NCBI GenBank assembly: GCA_017512555.1
Contig: JAFWFE010000085.1
Span: 1 to 61,022 of the forward strand
Source of the DNA: Solobacterium sp.
GTDB lineage: Bacteria > Bacillota_I > Bacilli_A > Erysipelotrichales > Erysipelotrichaceae
Reading direction: 5' to 3'
Length of the DNA: 61,022 bases
Every line of letters starts with the position of its first letter. Position 1 is the first letter of the stretch. The notes under the pieces were generated by a model. It was not told the DNA's origin and did no database searches. It saw nothing but the letters and a program-made list of their open reading frames with translations. The position numbers were made by a program, and so were the translations under genes. Shown one piece after another: positions 7,639-15,956 of this stretch.

Positions 7639-9720
7639 TTATTGATCTGTGAGATAGTTTATCGTTACAGATTTGTTATCTTTGAGGACAAGTGTAAAAC
7701 CCTGATCGGAATAGTACTTATTCCCCTCAAATTCCATTTCTATTTTACTGTCGTGCTTGCCGGCTTCCGTACCATACCATTCCGCTTCACTTGTGGATAC
7801 ACCGTTCAGAGTATATTCAATATCATTACTGTCACAGAATGAGATCAATTTCTGCAGATCGGTTAATTCCGCGTTGGTCAGAACGACAGTAGGTACAGGT
7901 GTAGGCTCCGGTGTCGGTGTCGGCGTAGGTTCCGGAGTTCCCTGTTCAAACTTCTTCCAGTGAATAGCGATGACATCTTTCGGATCGATCATGATCGGAT
8001 ATTTGGAGTTGATATCATCTTCAGAGTTGGTATAGACAGAACCATCCGACAACTGGATTTGTACTGTCCAGTCCCAATGTGAACCGGAGAATGTCCCGGA
8101 ATCCCAGGAATCTGTACTGAACTGGAGATAATGTCCGGAACAGAAGCTCTGGATCGTATTCAGGTCACGCATATCCGATGCGTTTAACAGGATCTTCTGT
8201 ACGGAACATGCGCCTGTGGATACCTGATAACCGATACGGCTGTACAGGTTTAAAGGTCGTTCACATCCGGAAGAGGTCCAGAATTCTCCGTCGGAGTTCT
8301 TCGTGCCGTATTCACAGGCATAGTTGATGATCTGGCCCGGAACCGGATATTCATCACTGCACTGTCTCTCCGCAAATACACCGTATTCGCCGGCCATCAG
8401 ACTGCCGCCCTGCGCATTGACTTCATCTACCCAGTAGACCAACTGCAGGTAATCCTTGCCCAGCCATTCCCGGGAGTGCTTTTCCAGAATCGGCAAATAC
8501 TTGGAAATCGTCAGTTCCAGTACATCTCCGGCTTCCACAACAGAACCAGGTACCAGAGACTGGCTGATGACTGTGCCTTCGAGTTCATCATGATAGATGG
8601 ACTTCGTGACCACTGTAACATTGTTATTCTTTCCGGCTCTCCAGGCATCCAGCTGTTCCGCGGAATACCCTACCATGTTCGGAATCCGTACACCCTTACC
8701 CTTGGACACAACCACCGTCAGGGTATCTCCTTCTTTCAGTGCCTGTCCGGAAGCTACACTCTGTGAGATGATCATTCCGGTCTGTACGGTATCACTGAAC
8801 GCTTCGGTCTGTACAAGATGAATCTTCTTTTGTTTTGCCCAGTTCTCTACCTCAGCAACAGATTTACCTTTAAAGTCTTCTACGGTAGCCTGTCCTGCCG
8901 GCGCAGGGCCTTTCGAACAAACAATATTCAGTGTAGATCCACGAGTAAAATCACCCTCATCTACATTCTTCAATTCATAAGAGATGACATTTCCGGCTTC
9001 CACGGTTGTACTGTACTGTGTGGTAAGCTTGGTCTTCGACAGTTTATTTTCCTTGATCCAGTCATTCAGTTCACTCTGGGTCATATTCCGGATATCCGGG
9101 AAAGCAATCTCTTCACTGGGATCCGGGCCTTTGGATACCGTAATGGTAATTGGTGTATTCGGGCGTACTTTCTTTCCTGCAGGAACACTTTGGGACACAA
9201 CGATATCCTTGTCATATTCCATACTGAAAACAGAGTCGGACATGGCAATTGCTGTTGTTTCCATCTTATTCTGTCTTGCCCAGGAAGAGACTTCGTTTAT
9301 ACTTCTGCCGACAAAGTTCGGAAGCACGATGTGTGCCGCAAACTTGAACCACCAGATACCAAATGCCAGAGCCAGGACCGCCAGTGCAATCAATCCGATT
9401 CCTATCGGAGATACCGAACGCTTCGGTGTGACGATAGGCTTTAACTCTTCTTCCTGGAAGCTCGCGGGACGATCATCTTCCGGTTCCTCGTTATAACTAT
9501 TGACGAATTGTTCCTTCTCGGCAGAAGACATTACCGGTTCTTCCGGTGTCTGAACAACTTCCGGTTCTTTCTCTTTTACCGGTTCCTGAAAAGACTGTAC
9601 GGGTTCTTTTTTCTTTGCGGGTACAAAGTCATCGATCCCATCCAGGTGCTTCTTTTCTCCTCGTTTCTGTGCTTCAACCTGTTCAGCTAAAGCGGACATA
9701 AAGTCTTTCTTCTCTGCCAC
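7639..9720 (-). CDS. single-pass membrane protein with four PASTA domains, no kinase
   Basis: The 693-residue protein has a charged cytoplasmic N-terminal part of about 105 residues and one membrane helix (PIGIGLIALAVLALAFGIWW). Four PASTA-type repeats follow, from about residue 130 to 410; three end in a VSKG or CSKG motif, the fourth in TISK. A unique domain with several cysteines comes next (CSDEYPVPGQ, SSGCERP, FCSGHY), then a Thr/Pro/Glu-rich linker and a last beta domain. PASTA repeats bind peptidoglycan fragments or beta-lactams and usually occur in Ser/Thr kinases or class-A PBPs. Here no kinase or transpeptidase domain is present, so an envelope sensor or scaffold role is inferred. 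The ABC transporter of the MacB type follows at once and may be its partner. Confidence 0.85.
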   Translation of the reverse strand: MAEKKDFMSALAEQVEAQKRGEKKHLDGIDDFVPAKKKEPVQSFQEPVKEKEPEVVQTPEEPVMSSAEKEQFVNSYNEEPEDDRPASFQEEELKPIVTPKRSVSPIGIGLIALAVLALAFGIWWFKFAAHIVLPNFVGRSINEVSSWARQNKMETTAIAMSDSVFSMEYDKDIVVSQSVPAGKKVRPNTPITITVSKGPDPSEEIAFPDIRNMTQSELNDWIKENKLSKTKLTTQYSTTVEAGNVISYELKNVDEGDFTRGSTLNIVCSKGPAPAGQATVEDFKGKSVAEVENWAKQKKIHLVQTEAFSDTVQTGMIISQSVASGQALKEGDTLTVVVSKGKGVRIPNMVGYSAEQLDAWRAGKNNNVTVVTKSIYHDELEGTVISQSLVPGSVVEAGDVLELTISKYLPILEKHSREWLGKDYLQLVYWVDEVNAQGGSLMAGEYGVFAERQCSDEYPVPGQIINYACEYGTKNSDGEFWTSSGCERPLNLYSRIGYQVSTGACSVQKILLNASDMRDLNTIQSFCSGHYLQFSTDSWDSGTFSGSHWDWTVQIQLSDGSVYTNSEDDINSKYPIMIDPKDVIAIHWKKFEQGTPEPTPTPTPEPTPVPTVVLTNAELTDLQKLISFCDSNDIEYTLNGVSTSEAEWYGTEAGKHDSKIEMEFEGNKYYSDQGFTLVLKDNKSVTINYLTDQ

Positions 9721-9752
9721 GGAACAACCTCACATTTAATTAGTATTTTATC

Positions 9753-9781
9753 ATTTATCTGTTGAATTACAACGGAGTCAA
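9753..9781 (-). promoter_or_regulatory. sigma-A promoter of the PASTA-ABC transporter operon
   Basis: TTGACT (9776-9781), a 17-base spacer and ATAAAT (9753-9758) lie on the minus strand about 30 bases before the start codon. An overlapping alternative uses TTGTAA and TAAAAT. Confidence 0.6.
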
Positions 9782-9918
9782 CGATACACTTTCCTGCGGA
9801 ATTATCCTGTGATAAACTTTAAACATAGCGAAAAAGGCTTGGTTCTGCGGTTTGCCCAAATCACCTTGTGAGAGGATAGCCGGAAAACTTAAATCAATCT
9901 TAATCTTTGGGAGATTCC

Positions 9919-10527
9919 ATGGTCAGAAAACTTATACAGATACTATTGGTCATCACCTGTACCGGACTGTACGGATGTAAGAAAGAAGATCCTGCGGAGA
10001 CAGCAGCGAAAGCTTTTCTTGATGCCATGCATGAGGGGAACTACGAAGGGATGATCAACGGATCAGACGCAGAGATTTCCCAGCTTCTGGAGAATACCTA
10101 CAGCACGGATACACTTCTGGAGAACTATCCGGAGGAAGAATTACGGCAGAAATTTGAAGAATACCGGACAAAGGCGATCTCCTCACAGTGCCAGAGTTAT
10201 ACGATCAAGAGTTCGGAAAAAGACAAAGATAAAAACCAGACGGTCTTCCAGATCGAAGTAACACAGCTGGATATGGACGGCATGGAAACAAGTTATACCC
10301 TGGATGATTATGCCGAAGAACATAAAGATGAATTTCATGACGCGGAAAAACTTCCGGAAGAAGAGTATCAGTTATTCCTGATGAAAAGTGCCCTGGATTA
10401 CGGCAGTGCCTTGATCGACAAGGCATCCGGCGAAAAGAAAACCACCACCGTTACCGGAACGATTACCGTTACCGGAAACAATGACGGTACTTACGAAGTC
10501 ACAAATTATTCTTTAAGTTCAGATTAA
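9919..10527 (+). CDS. lipoprotein of unknown function, 202 aa
   Basis: The ATG at 9919 is preferred because GGGAGA lies six bases upstream. The open frame extends four codons further to a TTG. The product has a short lipoprotein signal (MVRKLIQILLVITCTGLYGC) with a lipobox ending in Cys20. An acidic domain follows, beginning AETAAKAFLDAMHEGNYEGM. This pattern is common in small extracytoplasmic NTF2-like or DUF5105-type domains, where a helix with F..A...G.Y leads into a curved beta sheet. The assignment is tentative. It converges on the AlkZ-related gene, with the two stop regions overlapping by four bases. Confidence 0.7.
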   Translation: MVRKLIQILLVITCTGLYGCKKEDPAETAAKAFLDAMHEGNYEGMINGSDAEISQLLENTYSTDTLLENYPEEELRQKFEEYRTKAISSQCQSYTIKSSEKDKDKNQTVFQIEVTQLDMDGMETSYTLDDYAEEHKDEFHDAEKLPEEEYQLFLMKSALDYGSALIDKASGEKKTTTVTGTITVTGNNDGTYEVTNYSLSSD

Positions 10528-11231
10528 CCAAGAAATCTCTTAAGGTCCTCCAGATCCGCATCCGGCAGGATCTTTTTTAATTGCCTGAGTACACGTTTCT
10601 GTGATTCTTCCGGGGTTCTCTTATAAACATGTGAAGCGAAAGACTTGCCGAAAAACACCTCCGGGGTAGTATATCTGGCAATACCCCAGCCGTAGAAATT
10701 CCCCTTCTTATCCAGTTCATACTCAAAGTCACTGGTGATGATATAGGTCTGCATCTGTAGTTTCGTAATCGTTGTGTCAAAGCCTTTCCGGGGTTCCCAC
10801 TGATCCGGTCCGGTGGTTCTTGGCTTGACATATCCGCCCACTGCCTTGGCATCTTTCGACAACATTGATCTGTGGGAAGAGATCAACTCATACAGATACT
10901 GTTCGGGATACGTTGCCAGTCCGTCTTCACACCGTGCTTCGTAATCATAACCATCCCGACGGTAATTCGCAAAGTCATAAAACCACTTTCGGGAGATAAA
11001 CGCTGCCTTGTTCCGGAAGAATTTACCGTAGGCACAGCGGGACTCCTGAATGATGGCACCTTTCCACTCCCAGATTCCCGGTTCATCGGAGAAGTATGCT
11101 TTCCTGGCGATGTGTTCCTCAATGGAAAAGCCCGGAATCTCGTTTGCAAAAAACGGCAGAAAACCATACGTCTCCACCGCATCAATAACATCCTGTTTAG
11201 TTTCTATGTATAAATCTTTGAATGTGTTCAT
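10524..11231 (-). CDS. AlkZ-related protein (winged-helix DNA glycosylase-like)
   Basis: This 235-residue protein resembles the short Firmicutes family named AlkZ-related, distantly linked to the HTH_42 glycosylases AlkZ/YcaQ that unhook interstrand crosslinks. Recognisable stretches are VETYGFLPFFANEIPGFSIE, WEWKGAIIQESRCAYGKFF, FANYRRDGYDYEARCEDG and ITKLQMQTYIITSDFEYE. The strongly conserved WEWK...YGKFF core and the basic C-terminal tail fit a nucleic-acid-binding role. The catalytic QxQ of true AlkZ appears only as LQMQTY here, so activity is uncertain. It lies 9 bases downstream of larA and may be cotranscribed. Confidence 0.6.
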   Translation of the reverse strand: MNTFKDLYIETKQDVIDAVETYGFLPFFANEIPGFSIEEHIARKAYFSDEPGIWEWKGAIIQESRCAYGKFFRNKAAFISRKWFYDFANYRRDGYDYEARCEDGLATYPEQYLYELISSHRSMLSKDAKAVGGYVKPRTTGPDQWEPRKGFDTTITKLQMQTYIITSDFEYELDKKGNFYGWGIARYTTPEVFFGKSFASHVYKRTPEESQKRVLRQLKKILPDADLEDLKRFLG

Positions 11232-11240
11232 GGTTTGTTT

Positions 11241-12518
11241 TTACTCCGATACAGGAATCACTGAGATACCCTCGGGAATCACTGTAATACTGTAGTTTTC
11301 TTTGTGGATCAACTGTCTTGCAATGTTCATCGCTTCCTGCAGATCATGCGCAGGAATCATATGCATATCCCTTACAACCGCATCCTCCATCTCACTGACG
11401 AAGATCACGGTATGTTTCTCCAGGATCCTGGCAAAGATATGTGACTGCCACTGATCGGTGATCGTCTCTTCCGGAGGGGTTGCCCGGAACTCAGCCAACA
11501 GTTCGGATACATCCCGGCACTCTTTAAATGTCCGGTAAAAACTGTCTCCTCCCAGGCCGTCACGGCATTCCCCGGCAGCGATGATCACGCCGTTTTCCGC
11601 ACACGTGGCTTCCGCGGTACACATTCCCTTGACCATCTGGTAGACATTCTGATCCATGGGATATCCGTTGTTGGTTGTCACAACGATGTCTCCCGGTACA
11701 GCCTGGCATCCCATCTGTTCCAGCACAAACTTTGCCCCTGCGCGGTGTGCTTCATCCACATCTCCGGCAAACGCAGCAATGACTTCCTTCTTTGCGTTCA
11801 ATACGACGTTGACGATGTATACCAGGCCGGCTTTGCGGGCAGCGTAGATCATATCCCGGTGAATCGGGTTATTGTCCAATATTCCCATACGGGAATGCGG
11901 ATCATCCATGAACTGCGAGTTGTGGTTGTAGTGTACACATACTCTGGATGCTACACCCGGGAGAATACTCTTCCGTCCCCCGGAGAATCCCGCAAAGAAA
12001 TGCGGCTCGATAAATCCCTCGGAGCACACCAGATCCGCGTCACAGACAAGCTTGTTGATGACCAGGTCTCCACCCGACGGCAGCGTCCCGATATGCACCA
12101 GTTCTTCTTCCTTCTCACAGTCGTGGATGACGATCTTCTCCTGTTCATAGATCTCATCCCCGAACTTCGCGCGTAATTCTTCCTTGTTTGTGGAACGGTG
12201 ACATCCTGTCGCAATCAACAAAGTGATTTCCGCATCCGGATTCCCTTCACGGATCTCCTTTAACATCTTCGGTACGATCCGTTTACTGGGTACCGGACGT
12301 GTATGATCACTACAGATCAGAACTACTCTTTTCTTTCCCTTTGCCAGTTCTGATAATCTCTGACTTCCGATCGGATGTTCCATGGCATTCTGAACCAGAG
12401 TATCTTCTTCTTGTTCAGGCACATAGAACTCCAGCTTCCCCTGCAGTATTGTACAAGGCTGGTGATCCGGGATATTCAGTGCTAATTTACGATCACCATA
12501 AGGCAGATCAACAATCAT
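11241..12518 (-). CDS. larA: LarA-family nickel-pincer racemase
   Basis: The 425-residue protein is a lactate racemase homolog. LarA uses a nickel pincer nucleotide, covalently bound to a Lys, to racemise lactate or related 2-hydroxyacids by hydride transfer. Family motifs are SDHTRPVPSKRI near residue 72, IATGCHRSTNKEEL (the His that acts in catalysis), FIEPHFFAGFSGGRKSILPG (His and the pincer-bearing Lys) and VCVHYNHNSQF. It starts 10 bases after a D-lactate dehydrogenase remnant, which suits lactate metabolism. The maturation genes larB, larC and larE are not in the window, so they must be elsewhere or the substrate and cofactor state are unclear. Confidence 0.82.
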   Translation of the reverse strand: MIVDLPYGDRKLALNIPDHQPCTILQGKLEFYVPEQEEDTLVQNAMEHPIGSQRLSELAKGKKRVVLICSDHTRPVPSKRIVPKMLKEIREGNPDAEITLLIATGCHRSTNKEELRAKFGDEIYEQEKIVIHDCEKEEELVHIGTLPSGGDLVINKLVCDADLVCSEGFIEPHFFAGFSGGRKSILPGVASRVCVHYNHNSQFMDDPHSRMGILDNNPIHRDMIYAARKAGLVYIVNVVLNAKKEVIAAFAGDVDEAHRAGAKFVLEQMGCQAVPGDIVVTTNNGYPMDQNVYQMVKGMCTAEATCAENGVIIAAGECRDGLGGDSFYRTFKECRDVSELLAEFRATPPEETITDQWQSHIFARILEKHTVIFVSEMEDAVVRDMHMIPAHDLQEAMNIARQLIHKENYSITVIPEGISVIPVSE

Positions 12519-12528
12519 TTGGATACCC

Positions 12529-12708
12529 TCACTTTACTTCCAGCGGATTCTCTTGTCCTTCCGCAAAGTCCTTCAGCAGCTGAAAAACATGATACACTCT
12601 GTCAGAAACAGCTTCTTCTGTATAGTCATATTCAATGCCGTATTTCTCTGAAAACGCGTCAAAATACGGTATCTCATCTGGTTCCGCCGCATATACGTAT
12701 AACTTCAT
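12529..12708 (-). pseudogene. internally deleted D-lactate dehydrogenase remnant, 59 codons
   Basis: From the ATG at 12708 (AGAGGTG upstream) the frame encodes a start typical of D-lactate/2-hydroxyacid dehydrogenases (MKLYVYAAEPDEIPYFDAF). It passes without a frameshift into a typical C-terminus (YTEEAVSDRV, LKDFAEGQENPLEVK). The roughly 270 residues that should lie between, including the Rossmann fold and the catalytic Arg, Glu and His, are missing. The join falls at YTEE, a sequence plausible in both ends of the parent. The gene is therefore an in-frame deletion product and cannot be an enzyme. It sits between a DUF3592 gene and larA. Confidence 0.6.
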
Positions 12709-12719
12709 TCTGTACACCT

Positions 12720-13166
12720 CTACGCAATAAACAGACAGTATCCCAGAGTTACTGCCGAAATCACACACAAAGCCATCACCAGAATATGTTTCTTCTGGTT
12801 ATAACAATCCACGACATACATATCCTTCGGATTCTCCGGATCGTATTTCACCGTCACATCCAGTTTCTTCTTATCCGTATTCCGGAATAACAGTACTTCC
12901 TCGTCAAAGAATCCCTTCTCCCACAGATACCGGATCGTTTCCCCGTTCTGCGTGGTATAGGCAAGATCTGCAGTACTTTTCATCTTCCGCTTGATGATCT
13001 CAGACTTGATATTGGTGAATACACCCTTTACTTCCGTACCAACACGATTCAGATGACTGATCCGTCTCCACTCCTTTAGCGCGTATACCAGCAGATCTAC
13101 GATAAAAAAACAGCCTGCCGCAAAGATCAGGAAACGTGTCAGATGATCCGGCGTATATAGTTTCAT
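12720..13166 (-). CDS. DUF3592-like membrane protein
   Basis: The 148-residue product has two membrane helices, one near the N-terminus (FLIFAAGCFFIVDLLVYAL) and one at the C-terminus (HILVMALCVISAVTLGYCLF). Between them lies a beta-rich loop with the DUF3592-type pattern GTEVKGVFTNIKSE, ending VTVKYDPENPKDMYV. Function is unknown. Its TAG stop is part of the ribosome binding site (TAGAGGTG) of the next ORF, which suggests translational linkage with the dehydrogenase remnant and larA. Confidence 0.7.
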   Translation of the reverse strand: MKLYTPDHLTRFLIFAAGCFFIVDLLVYALKEWRRISHLNRVGTEVKGVFTNIKSEIIKRKMKSTADLAYTTQNGETIRYLWEKGFFDEEVLLFRNTDKKKLDVTVKYDPENPKDMYVVDCYNQKKHILVMALCVISAVTLGYCLFIA

Positions 13167-13208
13167 GGTTATGACTCCTTACGTTCCTATAGTATAAGAA
13201 TTATTGTA

Positions 13209-13247
13209 AAACAGGAAGTATCTTAAACTAAGAAACTTCCTGTTTTA
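13209..13247 (-). terminator. terminator of the cysteine-catabolism operon
   Basis: A 12-base stem (AAAACAGGAAGT / ACTTCCTGTTTT) with a 15-base loop lies just after the desulfidase stop. T-rich sequence flanks both sides, so it could act in both directions. Confidence 0.65.
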
Positions 13248-13252
13248 TTCAT

Positions 13253-14521
13253 TTAGTTCTCCAGCATGATCTGTAGGATCTTCTTGTCTGTATCGACCAT
13301 TCCTTCCCGGGCAAGCTTACCGATTGCCTGGACAGAACCTTCCACAGTATTGCGGATAATGCCTGTATTTCCGGGATACCGCTTCGTCCGCAGTGCCATC
13401 TCTCCTGCCAGGAAAGCAGAAGATAACGCGCTGTAGATTTTAAATCCGCAGGTGGCTTTCGCGCCGTCACAGATCGTACCGGCAATACCCCCGTAGCTGT
13501 TGGACAGGGTTGCGGAGATCTCCTCCAGTCCGCCGCCTTTCAGATATGTCACTGCGGCTGCCGAAGAGATCGACGCGCATACTGCACCGCAGAACGCGGA
13601 TAACGTCCCGATTCCGGTCTTCTGGTGAATTGTCAGTAAGTTGGACAATACCAGAGCCCTGTACATCTTTTCTTCCGGAAGATGATTCTCCCGGCAGTAA
13701 ACAACAACAGGCACTGAGGAAGTAATTCCCTGGTTTCCGCTTCCGGAATTGATTACTACGGACAGAGGGCAGCCCTCCATGCGGCATTCCGATGCGGCCG
13801 CAGTATATGCCTTCATCTTTGTCTCTACCGTATCTTCTTCTTTTGACAGAATCAGATTTCCAATATCAACGCCGTATTTCCCGGTCAGACCTTCCAGGGC
13901 AATCGTGTAATTGTCCTGGATCTGTCTTCCAATCACCTCGCGGATATCCTCAAGATCAACAGTTTCCGCAAACTCCAGGATACCTTCAACGGTAAGAACA
14001 CTCCGGTCAACCGGTACGATCTGTACAAGCTGGCCGCTCTCCAGGTCCAGGTCTTTTCCATCCACGGATAAACGCGCTATATGCGTATGTTTATGACTGA
14101 TTTCTACAACTATCTCATGAGTCTCAGACTGTACTTCAAGGATATAGTGCAGAGGCACCGGAGATTCCAGCATCTCTACTGTACATATATCCTGATTTAA
14201 TAACTGACGTACTTTCTCCCGGTCATCGTCTGTAAGATGGGAGATGACTTCCATCTTACTCGCAGATTCACCGCCGACCAGCCCGGCCACTACTGCCGCC
14301 TTGACACCGATCATTCCTCCCGTATTGGGAACCTTCACACACATCGCGTTCTTTAACAGATTGCGTGAACAGCGGGCAGTTACCTTTACTGGTGTTTCAC
14401 CGCCCAGGAAGTCTTTCGCCAGAGCACCGCCGTAAGCCAGTGAGATTGGTTCTGTACATCCCATTGCCGGGATTAATTCTTCTTTTAGTATGTCAACGTA
14501 GTCTTTGTAATGACAGTCCAT
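13253..14521 (-). CDS. L-cysteine desulfidase family (CyuA/YhaM, UPF0597)
   Basis: The 422-residue protein matches the CyuA/CdsB iron-sulfur family, related to the alpha subunit of L-serine dehydratase. The hallmark AMGCTEPISLAYGGALAKD at residues 19-37 carries the first cluster Cys. VPNTGGMIGVKAAVVAGLVG follows, and further Cys occur in SAFCGAVCASISSAAA and TICDGAKATCGFKI. Members split L-cysteine to pyruvate, ammonia and hydrogen sulfide. It is the last gene of a five-gene leftward operon and lies only three bases after the L-ATC hydrolase gene, a setting that fits release and breakdown of cysteine. Some members may act on serine or related amino acids instead. Confidence 0.85.
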   Translation of the reverse strand: MDCHYKDYVDILKEELIPAMGCTEPISLAYGGALAKDFLGGETPVKVTARCSRNLLKNAMCVKVPNTGGMIGVKAAVVAGLVGGESASKMEVISHLTDDDREKVRQLLNQDICTVEMLESPVPLHYILEVQSETHEIVVEISHKHTHIARLSVDGKDLDLESGQLVQIVPVDRSVLTVEGILEFAETVDLEDIREVIGRQIQDNYTIALEGLTGKYGVDIGNLILSKEEDTVETKMKAYTAAASECRMEGCPLSVVINSGSGNQGITSSVPVVVYCRENHLPEEKMYRALVLSNLLTIHQKTGIGTLSAFCGAVCASISSAAAVTYLKGGGLEEISATLSNSYGGIAGTICDGAKATCGFKIYSALSSAFLAGEMALRTKRYPGNTGIIRNTVEGSVQAIGKLAREGMVDTDKKILQIMLEN

Positions 14522-14524
14522 CAG

Positions 14525-15220
14525 CTAATCACAAACGTTGAAGTTTGTCTCCCTGAACTTCACCAGGATATCAGCCATTTCCTGACCATAATCTTCCGCG
14601 AAATCTTTCAGAACCTGATTGACAACATCTTCACCTTCTGCCTGGAAGATCGCCTTTGTGACTTCACCATACGCATAGAAGGAGTGAGCGCAATGATAAT
14701 CCCAGTCTTTCAGGTATTCTGTCTTCTTCGGGTGTTTCTCACCTTCCGCGAAGTTTACATTACGGATGATATGTGTACAGAAATCAGATTTATGCAGAGT
14801 CTGTAAGACATCATACGTAATATATGGATTGAATCCGCGGCAGATCGAGTTATCCAGATGAGCACAGTATGTATGACCTGCTTCAACCAGACCCATTTCC
14901 TTGAACTGTGTATGCCATGGACATCTTGTGATCTTCAGTTCCAGATCCGGTGACCAGCTCTGTACGGTGGACTGGTTGGACCAGCCGTTCTCAATGGTAT
15001 ACGGAGTATTTACCCATTCACCATATTCCTGATAAGTACCGAAATCCAGTTCTCTGCCGTCACGAATCGCTCTCTGAGCCATTCTGCGGCCTCTCTGTTC
15101 TGCGTAATACTGTGTACCGTGAATAAATGCTCTCTTACCTCTGTCACCGAATCTCTCTGTCAGATAGACATAATACTTTGCGGCGATATAGGCATGTACT
15201 TTCTCATTGAAATTAACCAT
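14525..15220 (-). CDS. L-2-amino-thiazoline-4-carboxylate (ATC) hydrolase family protein
   Basis: The 231-residue protein shows the conserved core of the ATC hydrolase family: ITRCPWHTQFKEMGL, HTYCAHLDNSICRGFNPYI and TLHKSDFCTH. In Pseudomonas the founding enzyme opens the thiazoline ring of L-ATC to give N- or S-carbamoyl-cysteine, which is then cut to cysteine. The conserved Cys and His residues are all present here. Its neighbours, an M20 amidohydrolase upstream and a cysteine desulfidase three bases downstream, fit that pathway closely. The family is broad in anaerobes and many members are untested, so the exact substrate is inference. Confidence 0.72.
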   Translation of the reverse strand: MVNFNEKVHAYIAAKYYVYLTERFGDRGKRAFIHGTQYYAEQRGRRMAQRAIRDGRELDFGTYQEYGEWVNTPYTIENGWSNQSTVQSWSPDLELKITRCPWHTQFKEMGLVEAGHTYCAHLDNSICRGFNPYITYDVLQTLHKSDFCTHIIRNVNFAEGEKHPKKTEYLKDWDYHCAHSFYAYGEVTKAIFQAEGEDVVNQVLKDFAEDYGQEMADILVKFRETNFNVCD

Positions 15221-15245
15221 GTTTATTCTCCTTATCTGTATGTAT

Positions 15246-15944
15246 TTACGCTTTCAGTTTATCCTTATGTACGATTCTCGCCACGATAACACCGGCAATA
15301 ACGCAAAGCAGGATCTGTGCATAACCGCCGCCAAATGGCAGGAACTTGAAGAATCCATTCATTGATAAGAACTTTAACGCGATGGAAATCGGCAGAATGA
15401 TCAGGGAAGACTTCGGGTCAAGAAGAATTCTCTGCATACACATCGTACCGAACAGGGAAGGTAACAGGTAGTTCAGCGCATGGAGCACTGTCTGCGGCAG
15501 AACTGCCAGAATCGCATTACCAAGGATGGCAACGAGTGTCATTGTACCTACAGAAATAAAGATGGAAATCGCGATACTGATACCGGCAACGATTGTACCA
15601 TGTTCTGTACCTGCTTCAACACCTGCGGCAGATAACGCAGCCGTAGCGGCAGGGGCACGGATCTCTTTCGAGTTTCCGCAGAGGTATGTCATATACATGC
15701 CCGGAATATGCAGGATCGGATATAAGGTAACCGGGTCAACAATATACCAGGCCAACATTGCGGAACACAGTCCGATCAGACCAGTAAGAACACCGCCGGC
15801 ATCCGGTCTGGCGCCGAAGAAGATCACTACGACAAGCGCAGGGATAAAGATCAGCGGCAGTGACAGCCAGCTGGTAATTTTACCTACACGTACGATATAG
15901 GGAAGATACTCATTCTTATAAATATTCTGTTGTTCGTTATTCAT
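15246..15944 (-). CDS. membrane transporter component (hydrophobic, 232 aa)
   Basis: This is a polytopic protein with about six membrane helices and a short charged N-terminus. It holds a conserved-looking re-entrant or substrate-facing stretch (RAPAATAALSAAGVEAGTEH). I do not recognise a named family. It follows the DUF5058-like gene by 12 bases and sits between an amidohydrolase and the ATC hydrolase. It most likely forms one half of a two-component transporter with its neighbour, bringing in the substrate of these enzymes. Confidence 0.6.
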   Translation of the reverse strand: MNNEQQNIYKNEYLPYIVRVGKITSWLSLPLIFIPALVVVIFFGARPDAGGVLTGLIGLCSAMLAWYIVDPVTLYPILHIPGMYMTYLCGNSKEIRAPAATAALSAAGVEAGTEHGTIVAGISIAISIFISVGTMTLVAILGNAILAVLPQTVLHALNYLLPSLFGTMCMQRILLDPKSSLIILPISIALKFLSMNGFFKFLPFGGGYAQILLCVIAGVIVARIVHKDKLKA

Positions 15945-15956
15945 GTCATATCCTCC

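Noticed and set aside
7890..7950. Short-period DNA repeat near the end of the PASTA gene (possible minisatellite)
   Set aside because: It encodes the in-frame Thr/Pro/Glu linker, a usual low-complexity cell-wall spacer, so the repeat is explained by the protein.
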